This document shows, piece by piece, positions 47,789 through 59,070 of a stretch of 64,000 nucleotides of DNA. How positions within the stretch are numbered: position 1 is the stretch's first letter; every line of letters begins with the position of its first letter. This DNA is from Kalmusia sp. IMI 367209 (lineage: Eukaryota > Ascomycota > Dothideomycetes > Pleosporales > Didymosphaeriaceae): assembly GCA_027946365.1 (NCBI GenBank), contig JAPEUQ010000011.1, positions 806,001 through 870,000 on the forward strand, in the 5' to 3' direction. A program made the translations under genes and the position numbers. The notes beneath the pieces were generated by a model. It made no database searches and had not been told where the DNA came from. It worked only from the letters and a program-made list of their open reading frames with translations.

Positions 47789-49484
47789 AGATACTCTTGA
47801 AGATGCGCGCGGCTGACTTTGCATACAAGGATGCATAGATCCATGAGCGATCCAGGTTCGGTACGACCGACTGTGTACGCGCAGACCTCGCGGAGCGTTG
47901 CATTCTGGTTCACACCCACGCGCTATATTTGACACCCTCTTTTACCGACTTTTACATTCATCCCGAGTTTTGTTCCTTTTCATTGTATGCTTAGCCTTAC
48001 GGCTTTCTTTGATCAAGATGCAAATTCATAGGCAGAGAGGAGGGGTAGAACAGTGACCCGACGATTGTAATTAATATTCCGACGACACGAATCTCCTTTT
48101 TGCATCGGCGTTCTGGCAATTGGGTTGGGTTTGGACACTTTGCACTGTCTGCCTTATTGGCAGGCTTGGATATCCACAAAACCGGGGGGCTCGGTGGTGA
48201 GATGGGTGCATAGTTAGGGTGGTCATGCCGAAGGCTGAGTAATTAGTTCAGGAGTACTCTTATCATGAATGCTCGAATGCAACACCGATGTTAATATAAC
48301 ATTCGATGTACAATTCCTTGCAGTGCTATTACTACTCATGCCTCATAGACTTTCTATCATTCAACTGTTTCTAATCCCCATCCATGTGCACGGTAACCTA
48401 CGAACCATCCGCGCATAAGACGATCTACGCTTAGACCCATTCACGGGTTTCTATGAACAGGCATCTTACACCTTATAGCCCTCACTAGCAGGCACGATAT
48501 GAATCACGGCGATCATAGCTCCTGAGGAGATGAAATAGAGCGTGTTTTTCCAGGTCCCAGACAACGAGTTTTTGAGTGCGGCGGAGGCTTCTTGGGAGAG
48601 GCACTGAGGAAGGTGTTCCAATTAAGGCTTAGGCGTGTAAGCCTGTGATGGCTTCGGACATCGAACCGAAGGGACAAAGATGCGACTACGCCCTTTGCAG
48701 ACCAATTAGAAACCTGATCCAAGGGGAGATCCCAGGCTGGTGCGAGAGAGCGATTTGTATATCGCGATTCACGTTCGCTGGCCAGAGGATCCGTCGCCGC
48801 ATAAATAGATATGGTCTTGGGGCCTGATAATGAAGAGAGTGAGTGAGGTGGATGTTGATAGGTGGGAGACACGGTACCGTAGCCTTAAGGCAGAGGGTCT
48901 CGATGATGAGGAGGCTTTGAAGGACAATGTGGTGGTTCATGAGAACAAGACTGACTCTGTGAGCAGCCCTCCTAAAGGTCGCATGAGAGAAGCCGTCTTC
49001 AGAATGGTGGGCTGTGCAGCCAGTCAGTTTCATCTTTGGTGCTGTTACCTGGAAGGAGTTGATGGAGGGGTATAAGAAGACAATCTAGATTATTGGACGA
49101 GTCACTGATTGTCAATACATATGTTCATATCTTGAGGTATCTACATTTAATAGATCTAGTCATTGCCCTCCATCCCGCGAAAAACCAAGACGGGCCACAG
49201 TTTACACGTACTGTAGGCAGAACGCCTGGGTCACTTTAATGAATCTCTAGACATCGCGATGTGTTCTGAGAATGACTAGGTTCAATAGGCTGAATAAGTA
49301 CGACCAATTCTCTCAAACGATTGTGCTAAAATTCAAAGGACAAAGGGGCAGTGCAACTCACGGTCTGATAGAGCATCGATCATAGGCGTCATGTGTCCAA
49401 GATAGAGAGAATTGATGGACAAACTACATCAATTTAACAATCAGACTACCGTAGAGCCACCTGCAAGGAGTTCTCAATCCCCTC
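47789..49484. other. Intergenic stretch, possible gene relic
   Basis: No intact gene is recognised between these converging genes. A frame at 48830-49075 (see separate entry) has a protein-like composition and could be a remnant. Confidence 0.4.
48830..49075 (+). pseudogene. Possible gene remnant (weak)
   Basis: An 81-codon frame with a balanced, charged composition (VDVDRWETRYRSLKAEGLDD, then ALKDNVVVHE, then SSPPKGRMREAVFRMV). It reads like the C-terminal end of a helical protein rather than random DNA. Adjacent upstream frames (48645-48827) also look partly coding but are not joined by clear splice sites. No family recognised. Confidence 0.2.
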
Positions 49485-50487
49485 TTACAGCTCATTCTTG
49501 AACCGTAAGAATTCTATTTCTCTCTCCCGCTGCGCTATAACATTTTCTGTTATGTTCTGCATCATCATCTGTGCAAACTCTGTGTGTACGGCCCATGTAG
49601 CGAACATCCTCACGACCGTCATGACAAAGACCTCACATACCATCTCAGCGCTAGCAACAAACAAAATCTGTTTGTGCGCGGGCACGATAATGAAAGCAAT
49701 GAGTTCAGCCAGAGCAGTGACATGGAAGAAAGAGGTTACGTAATTCATCGCGATCGCCTAGAATCCCGTTATTAGTTCTATTCGAAACCTATAACATAGC
49801 TGGCGAGGAGATGCAACTTACCCCTAGCATACCCTTCCACACCTTCTTCGGCGACCGGAGCTTCACGGTCCGTCTTATAATGTACAGCACGGCGAAGTAC
49901 CATACTCGCATGACAGTCAACCCAAGAATCCACTTGAAGAAAGTATTGCACCAGCTGAGCGACGCGCGGCGCACTCTCCCCTGCGCAATCCACTTCTTGA
50001 CTACTTCCTCTTCTCGGTCCTCGCTCATCTCAAAGTTTTCTTTCGTGTCGAGTGGGACATCGCGGCGCCTTGGCCGTGCGGGGAACATGCGCTCCAGCCA
50101 GATTAACCAGCAGTACTGCAGCACGCAAACAATCAAGGTCGCAAACGTATCTATCGGAAGGGTTTTCTTGTAGTAAGAGTCTGGATAATTCGAGGTAAAG
50201 GTGCCATTGGTTGTTGTTCCATTGGCAGAAATGAAAGTGGTATTGAGCTGCAGCGATCCATCTGCAGGTGTGAAGTCGATGGATACTTCTTCAGCAGAGG
50301 TCGCGTTCATCATGGTCGCGTTTACAGCATAAGAGACGTTAAAGAAAGCACCCGTCATATTTGAGAAGACGGGATTGTTGAGGACATCGGAGAAGATGTC
50401 CTTGCTGGTGTGATGTGCGAGAATGTGGGAGAAGGTGTGGATGGCGGTTGTTTGGAGGACGGTTGTCCACATTGTTGATGAAGGCAT
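49485..50487 (-). CDS. Hypothetical membrane protein
   Basis: No family recognised. Two exons, 50487-49822 and 49757-49485, with a 64-nt intron, give 312 residues. The N-terminal third is probably luminal or extracellular, with many Asn-X-Ser/Thr sites (NMT, NVS, NAT, NTT, NGT). A first membrane segment lies at about 125-147 (TFATLIVCVLQYCWLIWL), followed by a cytosolic charged stretch (FEMSEDREEEVVKKWIAQG). Further membrane segments lie at about 182-207 and, after the splice, at about 228-275. The protein ends in a charged helix (IAQREREIEFLRFKNEL). The frame upstream of 50487 is open but lacks an ATG. The topology is inference from hydrophobicity. Confidence 0.7.
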
Positions 50488-52088
50488 TTTCACGGATTTT
50501 TCCTGGTGATGCGACCGGCCGTGAAAATTGAGGTCGCGGAGTGAATATCTTATGAACAAAATAAAACGAAGAAGGATCGTAGGGTGTGGCGCAATGGTCA
50601 ACCTTCCTGGAGGCTGTGCCTGGCAAAGGAACTTTGCAGGACAATCCTAGCTTTCCTTGCCTAGTGAGTACTAGGCAATGCCCCATATAAATAGAAGAGT
50701 CCGAGATATCTGCAATGTTCAGATAAAGGACTTGGCCTCAACAGCAGCGTTTCTGCCTTGCTCCGAAGAAGGCCGTGCCGCAGATCTACGTCTCGAGGAT
50801 TGGTCGCCTAAAATCGTGGGGGCCGAGTCAAGGCAGCAGTAGTTAGGTGCGATGGTAGAAAACGTTGACAGGGCCCTCTGATCCAATTTATGATTTCCTG
50901 GGTTGATTCAAAATTGGATTTTGTTCAATCGAAGCGGCGAACTTCTAAAATCCAACCTCAGATACGTATGAAAGACTCGTAATGTGAAATCGAGGGAGCA
51001 TACAACAAAGTGATTTTTCCACGGCTAAGTGAAGATAAGATCATAAATCCAACACGGCCAGCTCGAAGCTGCCAATCATGCCAGTTGTTGTTCTAAAATG
51101 GGGGAACTGTCTCCCGCAGTACGAGGATGGTGCAGGCCACGCTCATACCTCCGTCTTTTCCACTTTTCTCAAAATGGTACTCTGAATACTACTCGCAATC
51201 ATAAGTAAATATGGCCGTCAAAGACAACATGATAACATAAGTACCCTAAGAACATTGGTTCCGGTCACAATAACCTACGCATACTATCACCACCTCGTCC
51301 TGAATACTGGCCTCTACATCCAAGGAGGATCCAAACCCGACAGTATATCACCAGGCATCTACATATTCATTATGTCTTTGATATGATCTCCATCGAACAG
51401 CTCACCAATAGAATGAGGCGAAGGAGACGACGGCAGAGATGCTTCTTTCGCCTTCTGATATCACTCCGCTTCATAACGTGGTGAAAACAACGTTGGTCTA
51501 AACGGATACAGATTAAAGAAGCGGTGTCGAAAAGGGAAGAATATGAATGCAAATTGCAACAGGCAAGGGAGCTTGGGACAAGTATGAAGAAGGTAGTATG
51601 CTGATGTCGGTGATGAATATGTGTTGTTCATTCCAGACAACTTTTGCTATAGTGATGAACTTTATTTTTTTGGTTAGATGTTCTCCGGACGGGCATATAG
51701 GGAGATGTGAAAGTGTGAGGTGAGGGGGCCAAGTTTAGTTGCCGGGAGAAAGAGGTAAGGAAAGCCTTCATGAGGCACATCGGTGTCAGTAAAGGGAGAT
51801 TTCGGAAACAAAGCGAAACCATGCAGATTGTACCAACAGAGCAATAGAATATTAGACGTGTGATGAAATAAATGCGAGCACTGAACCTCGCAGTCTGATC
51901 ATTAGCAGCCAAGATGGTGGCATTTCCTACTCTAAAAAGGTTCTTCCAAATCCCATGTCGATCTGACCAAACCTTGTGGATATCAATCCAAACTCCAGTC
52001 TTACGTGACGCCAAATTATAAACCAGATCGACCCAAGCGAAACATCTCACCGCCTTTCCACTGCCGTGTCCAAGCTCGCGCAAGGAGC
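50488..52088. other. Intergenic stretch, no gene seen
   Basis: Mostly AT-rich. A frame at 51628-52092 (minus) has no good start or family match and overlaps the end of the next gene's frame. Confidence 0.45.
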
Positions 52089-52920
52089 TCAAGCCACATG
52101 CCTCAGGAACACCCTAATGAAGCCATCCTTCTTGGCCAGAGTACGACTCATGCACCGTCCCGGCTTCAGCGTGTACTTTTGGAACTCGTAGAAGCTCTTG
52201 AACGTCCTGAGGGGTGTACCGTTCCTGAGGTGGTCAAGAAGGTTGACGAGGTTGACTCGGACTTTGGGTGAGCCCAGTGCCTGCAGGCCGTTAGTTTTGC
52301 TAAGTAACCAAGCGGAGAGGTGCTTGAGCATAGAGACCTTTTTGCATTTGGTGATGGAAGTAAGGCCCTGGTCGTCAATGCCAATGATCCTGCAAAGCTC
52401 GTGCCACTTGGAGAGGTCCTTAGTGTCGGTGCCGAACAGGTGGGCGAACTCTAGCTCGACGGCTTCGTCTCGTCGGCGTGCCTTCTCGCTCTTTGACCAA
52501 CTGCAAGTTGACACTATTAGTACGGTTGCATGAGTAAACTGACTACTGAATAACTAACCCCTCATGGATGGCCAGCTTGTTGAATTGGTTGATGAAGCCC
52601 GCGTCTACTTGTCGCTCGAAGTTCTTGAACTGATCAAAATAGCTTCCTGTGGTATCACTTGATGGCGTTGCTGTTCCTAAATTGCAATGAGCATGTCTCA
52701 GATGTGCTACGTTACTTGTCGACCTACCCAGAGAGGTGGCATCTGAAGTGATAGCTGATGCTGCATCTTGCGGTAAGGCAAGCCCTCCTGTAGGAAGAGC
52801 TTTGGCAGCAGTGGAGGCCTTGGACGTAACTGCAACTGAACAAATGAGTATATCAACCTTAACAGGCGATAGCAACATACCGCTTGCGCCAGAGCCATCT
52901 CGTGGCTTCTTTTTGGTCAT
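52089..52920 (-). CDS. Hypothetical protein of a common fungal family
   Basis: Resembles a widespread ascomycete family without assigned function whose hallmark is an 'F..FxxFxyxxxxxfxxxFxrLA' segment followed by a helical domain. Four exons fit in phase: 52920-52881, 52835-52728, 52676-52559 and 52500-52089, giving 225 residues. After a basic MTKKKPRDGSG start and a Ser/Ala-rich linker come SYFDQFKNFERQVDAGFINQ and FNKLAIHEGWSKSEKARRR. These are joined by the third splice and followed by WHELCRIIGIDDQGLTSITKC, VNLVNLLDHLRNG and the end KKDGFIRVFLRHV. Introns one and two (45 and 51 nt) are multiples of three without stop codons, so an unspliced reading also stays open. The family match rests on motif memory, so the family name is left open. 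Confidence 0.72.
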
Positions 52921-54636
52921 TGTGTCTTTCACCGTTGGCAAGCTTTAGAAAAAGTCTGAAAGTTAAAGCGCTGATAGGGAGAATATGTATGGCAAGCCTT
53001 AGTTTATAAATGATGCGTCAAGTAGCCAAGCCCCAGCTGCAACCCTATGATTTGTCTCGTGATTGCCCGTGTGTGCCTGAGAGCTAGCGGCGTAGCAATA
53101 GCAAAAGAGGCGAAGTGATTTCAGAATATCGAATACACACAGCGTCGGGTGGAAACGAGTTGCTTGCTCCCCACGGCCTTGCGGCTCCAGACGTGTGGGT
53201 TGGCGCGCATAAAAGTGCTGCGCCACTAGGGTGTCAGCGAACAGCCTAGGCAGATCACGAGGTTCGAAGAGCGATCAGGATCAGGAAGGTGAACTATTCT
53301 GCGGCGAGGTCGACGTAAAGCTGTTCACAAGAGTGTTGAGGTGGCCCGCAGCTGAAAGCGGCTACGCGGATCGCGTGCCAACGTGTCGGGCTACAGCGTG
53401 GGATGGTTCTTGCTGACGTGGGATAAGATATACACACAAAATCGCTTCTTCCGGCGCTGACAAAGCGATGATTTACGTAGGAATTCTTTATCGAAGATAT
53501 GAAAAGATGCATTCTTTGATTTATAGTACCTTATATAGTGAGAAGTAGTGAATGGAGCTTGGTTGTGACGCATGGAAATGTGGGCCAATGTTCCACGCAA
53601 GCGTGTTGTGTCTCAGCTCCGATCTGCCCTCAAGAACACTAAGTCAACAGGTTTCCTTTGACCTCTCAGGAGCCGATAGTAGCGCCCAAGTATGATAGAA
53701 CTTGCTGTGAGTCATGCACTGACACCTTGACACAGCTAGATGCTGCGGATATATTGGAGATCCGCAGGTCCTCAATTCTGGTCCTGACAGTTGTACGGTT
53801 GACATAACCATGGGTACACCAGACCTCCTGCATGTACCAATATGGCGCAACCAACGAGCAGCTTTCGAATCCGCGGTTTTACGGCCTAGACTTAGGGTTT
53901 CACGAAGGACACAAGTGACATAAAGATATGCATATAAAATTAGTAGTTAAACGAACTAGGTAGACATGAGATGATAATGAGCTTCCAAATGTGAGTGTCG
54001 AGCGATACAAGTATCCATATGCTCTAGCGTCTACTTAGTTGATTGTCGCTCGCTAATGAAAGTCGCGGCTTATCAAGACAAATCAAGATTCAACAAGACT
54101 TTTTGTCATGGATTTCAGGGTGGACTCAATAAAGCGAAGTAAATCAATGAGAATAGTAGATCGGGGATGGCATCCTGATGCGGCGAATGTGCTGCTTGGA
54201 AGATATGACATTAATGCAGAAAAATTGCAAAATGGCTTTTTCTGGGCACCGACTAGTTTGCCACGGTTTGGCACGTTTGTGTATCTTGAAAAGGAGTTGC
54301 AAGCGTATCGTATGATCAAGAAACCGGTGAGGGTTGTTTGAGTGTAAATCTCAAAAATCCGGTTATGGGATGTCCAGGGTCAATATCCAGGAGACTGCCA
54401 CACTTTATGCTACCAATAACATAATCGAAAGCTCCGAGAAACGTGCGTTTACCTACTTGCACAAGTATTCTTCGATTGACCTTTCCACAACCAGACAGCA
54501 AACGGTCCTGCGACTGGCGCCTGATCACCCCACCCACCACCGCATTCAATCTTTAATGGCTATTTGTATAGGCGGCCATTCGACACCACTCTACCACAAG
54601 CGCCACCATTTTACTCTCTCTCTGTCTCTCTCTCTC
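52921..54636. other. Intergenic stretch
   Basis: Short frames only. The frame at 54108-54341 (plus, 77 codons, starting at a real ATG) is the best of them but is unsupported. A CT-rich tract just before 54637 is the leader of the next gene. Confidence 0.45.
54610..54636 (+). repeat. CT-rich microsatellite in gene leader
   Basis: Pyrimidine CT repeats with one G interruption ending immediately before the ATG at 54637, typical of fungal 5' leaders. Confidence 0.8.
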
Positions 54637-55032
54637 ATGTCAACCAACCAGATACCGCCGACCACCACCAGCGAAACCGCCATGACACTCATCTACACCC
54701 GCAACGGCATCTTGTACCTCTCCCTCTCCTTTCTTAATGACCTAATTACCCTCCTTTCAACGCTACCGGCCGCCTTCGAAGAGGCACTCACCCGGATTAG
54801 CGTCGAGCAGCGTGAAGCCGAGCGCGTTGACAAGGACGTCCCAAAGGATCAGCAAATGCTTGTTATCAACGACGAGTTCAAGGATGAATTGAGAGAGGTG
54901 CTGCTCAAGTTGAGGAGCGAGAGGCGTACGGAGTATGAGGCGTTGGTCGAGAAGTTTCCGGGGACGGAGTCGATTGCGGGACTGCCGGATCCAAGGACGG
55001 GGATGAGTGGTCGGGCGGTGATTTACTACTGA
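54637..55032 (+). CDS. Small hypothetical protein
   Basis: No family recognised. 131 residues, single exon, starting at the ATG right after a CT-rich tract; a second ATG 16 codons later could also serve. A Thr/Ser-rich start is followed by a hydrophobic stretch (about 22-45, GILYLSLSFLNDLITLLSTL). A helical charged half follows (ISVEQREAERVDKDVPKDQQ, then ELREVLLKLRSERRTEYEAL). The sequence ends SGRAVIYY. The regular helix pattern and the lack of low complexity favour a real gene. The open frame extends upstream to 54334 but that part looks untranslated. Confidence 0.5.
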   Translation: MSTNQIPPTTTSETAMTLIYTRNGILYLSLSFLNDLITLLSTLPAAFEEALTRISVEQREAERVDKDVPKDQQMLVINDEFKDELREVLLKLRSERRTEYEALVEKFPGTESIAGLPDPRTGMSGRAVIYY

Positions 55033-55217
55033 GTGATGGTTAGGGGGAGGAGCGATGGGGTTTGAAGGCATAGATTTGGCGTACCACAAGGAGAGCACGA
55101 ACGTATGAAGACGTGAAAGTTGCTGGAAAGCGGACAATCAGGGGAACGATACCATACCATACAGTAGACAGGTAGCATTTTGTATTATCATCTAACGAGG
55201 ATGTCGAACTCTCTTTG

Positions 55218-56186
55218 CTACTCCTTGTTTTCAAACTTCAGCCCACTCTCCTGCCGCACCGCGCCATAGATACTCGGAATATCACCCCGGTCTCCAAGAT
55301 GCTCCTTCACCTTGACCAAGTGCTGCTCCGCCACATTCAAAGCTGGCATACTCGATCCGGTCTTCGTTGCCAAGTCTAGCGCATGTCTCGCGTCCTTGCG
55401 CGCAAGATCAACATGGAACAAAGGCTCCTCCCTTTGATAGTAATCGCCTGCCATCATGCGGTTCGAGTACGCTGCATAGGGGCCTGGGAACATGATTTCG
55501 ATCCAGGCATGTAGATTCTCATTCCCGAGTCCGCTCTTTTCAGCAAGAACGTGGCCTTCAGAGAGGACTTCATTCATGTTGAGGATGAAGGTATTGCCGA
55601 TGATCTTGAGAAGTGTGGCGTTGCCGGCAGGCTGATTTGAATAATCGATATCGGCGCGACCCATTACGCCCTTGGTGTAGGGCTTTACCTTATCGACTGA
55701 AGGACCAGTACCGGCGAGGACACAGATTAAGTTTCCTGAGTCGGCCATTGCGGGAGCGCCAAATACTGGCATGCCAACAAAGCTGGCGCCCTTCGCTGTC
55801 AATCGCTTCTCGAGTGCATTTGTTGTATCTGGGTGTACTGTTGATGCATCTACGATTAGCTTTCCTTTAACCTCTTCTTCCAGAATGACGTTCACAGCGC
55901 TGTTGACAGCTGCATCATCGCCTAGACACATGAAAATGATATCCGCAGTCTTGACTGCATCGTTGATGGTGTCGACGACTTTCGTCTTGTCTGTGCCAAG
56001 ACTAGCTGCGAGATCCTCGGAGCGCTTCTTGGTTCGGTTGTAGAGTATCAGAGGTTTGTCGAGGCTTCCTTTCTCTACGAGATTCTTGCACATGCCCTGA
56101 AGCGGTCAGTGCTAGCCCACATGAAGCTCGGCTATTCTTACCCTGCCCATGTTGCCCAGGCCTATCCAAGCGAGTTGCGGTGCCAT
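55218..56186 (-). CDS. Beta-hydroxyacid dehydrogenase (3-hydroxyisobutyrate dehydrogenase-like)
   Basis: NAD(P)-dependent oxidoreductase of the 6-phosphogluconate/3-hydroxyisobutyrate dehydrogenase family; the substrate is not determinable here. Two exons, 56186-56142 (15 codons) and 56096-55218, with a 45-nt intron, give 307 residues. The start MAPQLAWIGLGNMGRGMCKN carries the GxGxxG dinucleotide motif, which is split by the intron and so confirms it. Further marks are FMCLGDDAAVNSAV near 85, the substrate-loop motif FVGMPVFGAPAMADSGNL near 128-146, and the segment with the catalytic Lys, NATLLKIIGNTFI, near 190. The C-terminal helical domain follows (HVDLARKDARHALDLATKTG). It is complete and divergent from the N-acetylglutamate synthase gene. 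Confidence 0.88.
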
Positions 56187-56665
56187 GATGAAATATGGCG
56201 TTATGTCTCCTCTTCTTACTTTTTAAAGTCGTATCTGCAATACCAAGAACCGTTCGGTACCGCCTGCAATATATCTTCAATGCTTATGTTTCGTCACCCC
56301 GCAGTCGTGCCCATGTCATCAATCTACTTTGCGGACTTAAGCGTTCGGGCCGATGTCGGCTCGGCCTGCATGACGTTTATCGATTAGCTGCCGAATTTTG
56401 GCAAACACATGCGCCCTGTGAACAGTCATTGACCTGTTCCTCGCATTGCTACTATTCTTTGTCCAAATGTGTCGCAGTTGGTCTCTAGTATGAAGCATGT
56501 TCCATTGCTGCAGAGCCCAGACGAGGGGCTTGGGTCGGAAGAGGGTTAGTTATCTTGACTCACCTGCATAGCTCCACTATACGTTACATGTCTAACCAGC
56601 TGTTCGGATAGGTAATTCCCTCGCCCGATAGCACATGCGGATGTAGTGGGACATGTACCACATAC
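56187..56665. other. Divergent promoter region
   Basis: Shared upstream interval of the dehydrogenase (minus) and N-acetylglutamate synthase (plus). It contains a TGACTCA site and probably a first exon of the synthase that I could not place. Confidence 0.5.
56556..56562. promoter_or_regulatory. TGACTCA, Gcn4/CpcA-type binding site
   Basis: Perfect 7-base general-control element about 110 bases upstream of the first supported codons of N-acetylglutamate synthase. Arginine genes are classical targets of Gcn4/CpcA/CPC1, so position and target make sense together. Confidence 0.55.
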
Positions 56666-58796
56666 TTGTCCTCCACGACGACGCGAAGATACACATTCGG
56701 CATCGAACCCGGCCGCAATGGCAGGAAGAGCGTCGCGAAAGAGCGACAGCGCGCCGAACGCGACCAATTGACCCGCCTGCTCAAGGAATCCCCAGGCAAG
56801 CGCGATGCGCGCAATTTCCTCAAGCATTTTGACCAGACGACACCGAATCTGAAGCCAGCAAAGAGCGATACCCAGCGGCTGGCAACGGAAGCGGTGGAGA
56901 GGGCGCATCACAATGAGTGGAGGCTGACGAGGACGGGCGTCAACCTAGGCAATCTGTACGAGCCTACCAAAGCCGCTCAGAATAATCCAGTGTTTACGCG
57001 GGAGGAATTGCCAGACAAGCCCCCTCAGGATAAGGACTTGGAGCCCCTGCATCTGGCACTGGTCAAGCTTCGCCAGCCCCAAGCCTTAGACGATGAGACC
57101 CTTGGGGGCATAGGCCTCACGCTGAGCCAGATGGCAAAGCTGGGATTGAATATCGCCGTCGTTGTGGATTGCGATGGGGACGATGTTTCGAGCAGCTCCA
57201 AGCCGAACTCACAATGGGAGACGATCGTACGGGAGCAAGCATCGCGTATCGTAGACGCATTGGAGGAGTTCAACGAGCCTGGTGCTTTCGAAGTCGACCA
57301 CGCGTTGTATTTTCGCGATAGGTCCGAGGAAAATTCTAACAGTCCGAGCGACTACGGTGATGTTGAGGTGAAGAACAACCACCTCCTCTTTCCTCCAATC
57401 GAAGACGGCATCATTCCGGTGATACCGCCTTTTGCGTACAACACGGAACTTAAGAAAGTCCGAGTCACTGCAGACGATGTGGTTCTTGCTTTGACACGTG
57501 AGTTCTCAGGACTCACGTCGCGGAACCTGGGTGGGAACGAGCAGCAGGATCCCGAAGACGCTCTTCGTACGAGCGGAGCAAATTCGTCCAGGAACCCCGT
57601 TATGGATCGCATAATCGTTTTAGACCCACTAGGTGGGATTCCAGCAGAACATAGGGCGGATGGTGCACATGTCTTCATCAATCTCGAAGCCGAATACCGT
57701 GATATACGAGCAGAACTGGAGCGTCCTTCATCGACAGTACAATCAACCAACAAGCCACAGATATCGCCATTGGGGAACAGCAATCCTTTCTCTAAATTCA
57801 TCGAGACTGAGATCGCACAACTGCCTGGTTCAGAAACAAAGCAGATCGCCAAAGACTCACCCCCCTCTCGCCATGTGAAGAACCTCGATGTGGTGCGGCG
57901 CGCTCTAAGGCTTCTGCCTCCGTCATCTTCCGCAATCATCATCACACCCGCCGAGGCCGCCATCTCATCCCAAGCTGCCCAACGATCTACCTCCGCAAGC
58001 GTGCGCACACGACGAACTAAAAACCCTCTGATCCATAACCTCCTCACCGATAAGCCCATGACTTCCTCGTCACTTCCAGACCCGCTTGTAACCCGCCCGC
58101 TCGCATCGGCTGCCCCAAATCCTGCGACCTTCCTCAAGAAGGGCATACCGGTCACGATATTGCCCGATCCGCGCGTAACAGGCCCCTGGCGGCCACCATC
58201 CCCTTCCAACCCCAGCATCGAACTAGAGAACGACCCACGCATCAACTTCTCCCGCCTTGTTGATCTCATCGAGGATTCCTTCCGTCGAAAGCTCGACGCC
58301 CGCGACTACCTCAATCGAGTACGCGGCCGCGTAGCCGGCGTCATCATCGCCGGCGATTACGAAGGAGGTGCCATCTGCACGTGGGAAACACCCTCATCCC
58401 AATCCGCCACACCACCCCCAGACTCCCCTCTCTGGGTCCCATATCTCGACAAATTCGCCGTGCTAACCAAGTCGCAAGGCTCCGGCGGCGTCGCGGATAT
58501 TGTCTGGGGCGCGTTGACCCGAACGGCGTTTCCCGACGGTGTTTGTTGGCGCAGTAGGACGACGAATCCGGTGAACAAGTGGTATTTTGAGAGGGCGGTG
58601 GGAATGTGGAATTTGCCAGATGGATACTGGACTATGTTTTGGACTACGGAGGGGGTGGTAGAGGAGTGTGCTAAGAAAAAAAGCAGCGTCAGGGCAGGAT
58701 GTGGCTAGGGCTGGTGAAGCGACTAGGTGGGATGCTTATGTGGATGTTTGCTCGGGCATTGCGCCGAGCTGGGCAGATAACAAGAAACCAGACTGA
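56666..58796 (+). CDS. ARG2: N-acetylglutamate synthase, mitochondrial (one-base frameshift, start unresolved)
   Basis: First step of arginine synthesis: acetyl-CoA plus glutamate to N-acetylglutamate, in mitochondria. Family marks in order: [20 protein letters not shown] and [15 protein letters not shown] near the N-terminus, [20 protein letters not shown], an amino-acid-kinase-like domain ([36 protein letters not shown]), and the C-terminal acetyltransferase domain ([59 protein letters not shown]). The printed frame stops at 58708. However, one base fewer in the seven A at 58676-58682 continues it to 58796 with [20 protein letters not shown], the family's true end. No in-frame ATG lies between a TAG at 56609-56611 and 56666, so the start with its targeting peptide must come from an upstream exon. 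Confidence 0.9.
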
Positions 58797-59070
58797 GTGT
58801 GCGAATGATGGATGCTTTCCTTCGGGATTGGGACGCGTCGCCATGCTGCTATATCCAGTATTTCAGGTACATATGGTTGGTACTTAGATTTGAATACACA
58901 GAAACGATTGTATTTCACTTCAGCCGCAATTTTCTACATGCATCTCCGCCTGTATCCGTTGCTCACAATATACCCTTGGCAATCTGACCCGCGCTGCAGC
59001 AACACAATATAATGTAGTGTTACTTAAGTACTGGACATACGGACTGACTGCAGGACAAATCGCACGCGCT

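Noticed and set aside
53222..53290. Sequence with GGTTCGA resembling a tRNA T-arm
   Set aside because: No cloverleaf with acceptor, D and anticodon stems could be formed around it by eye.
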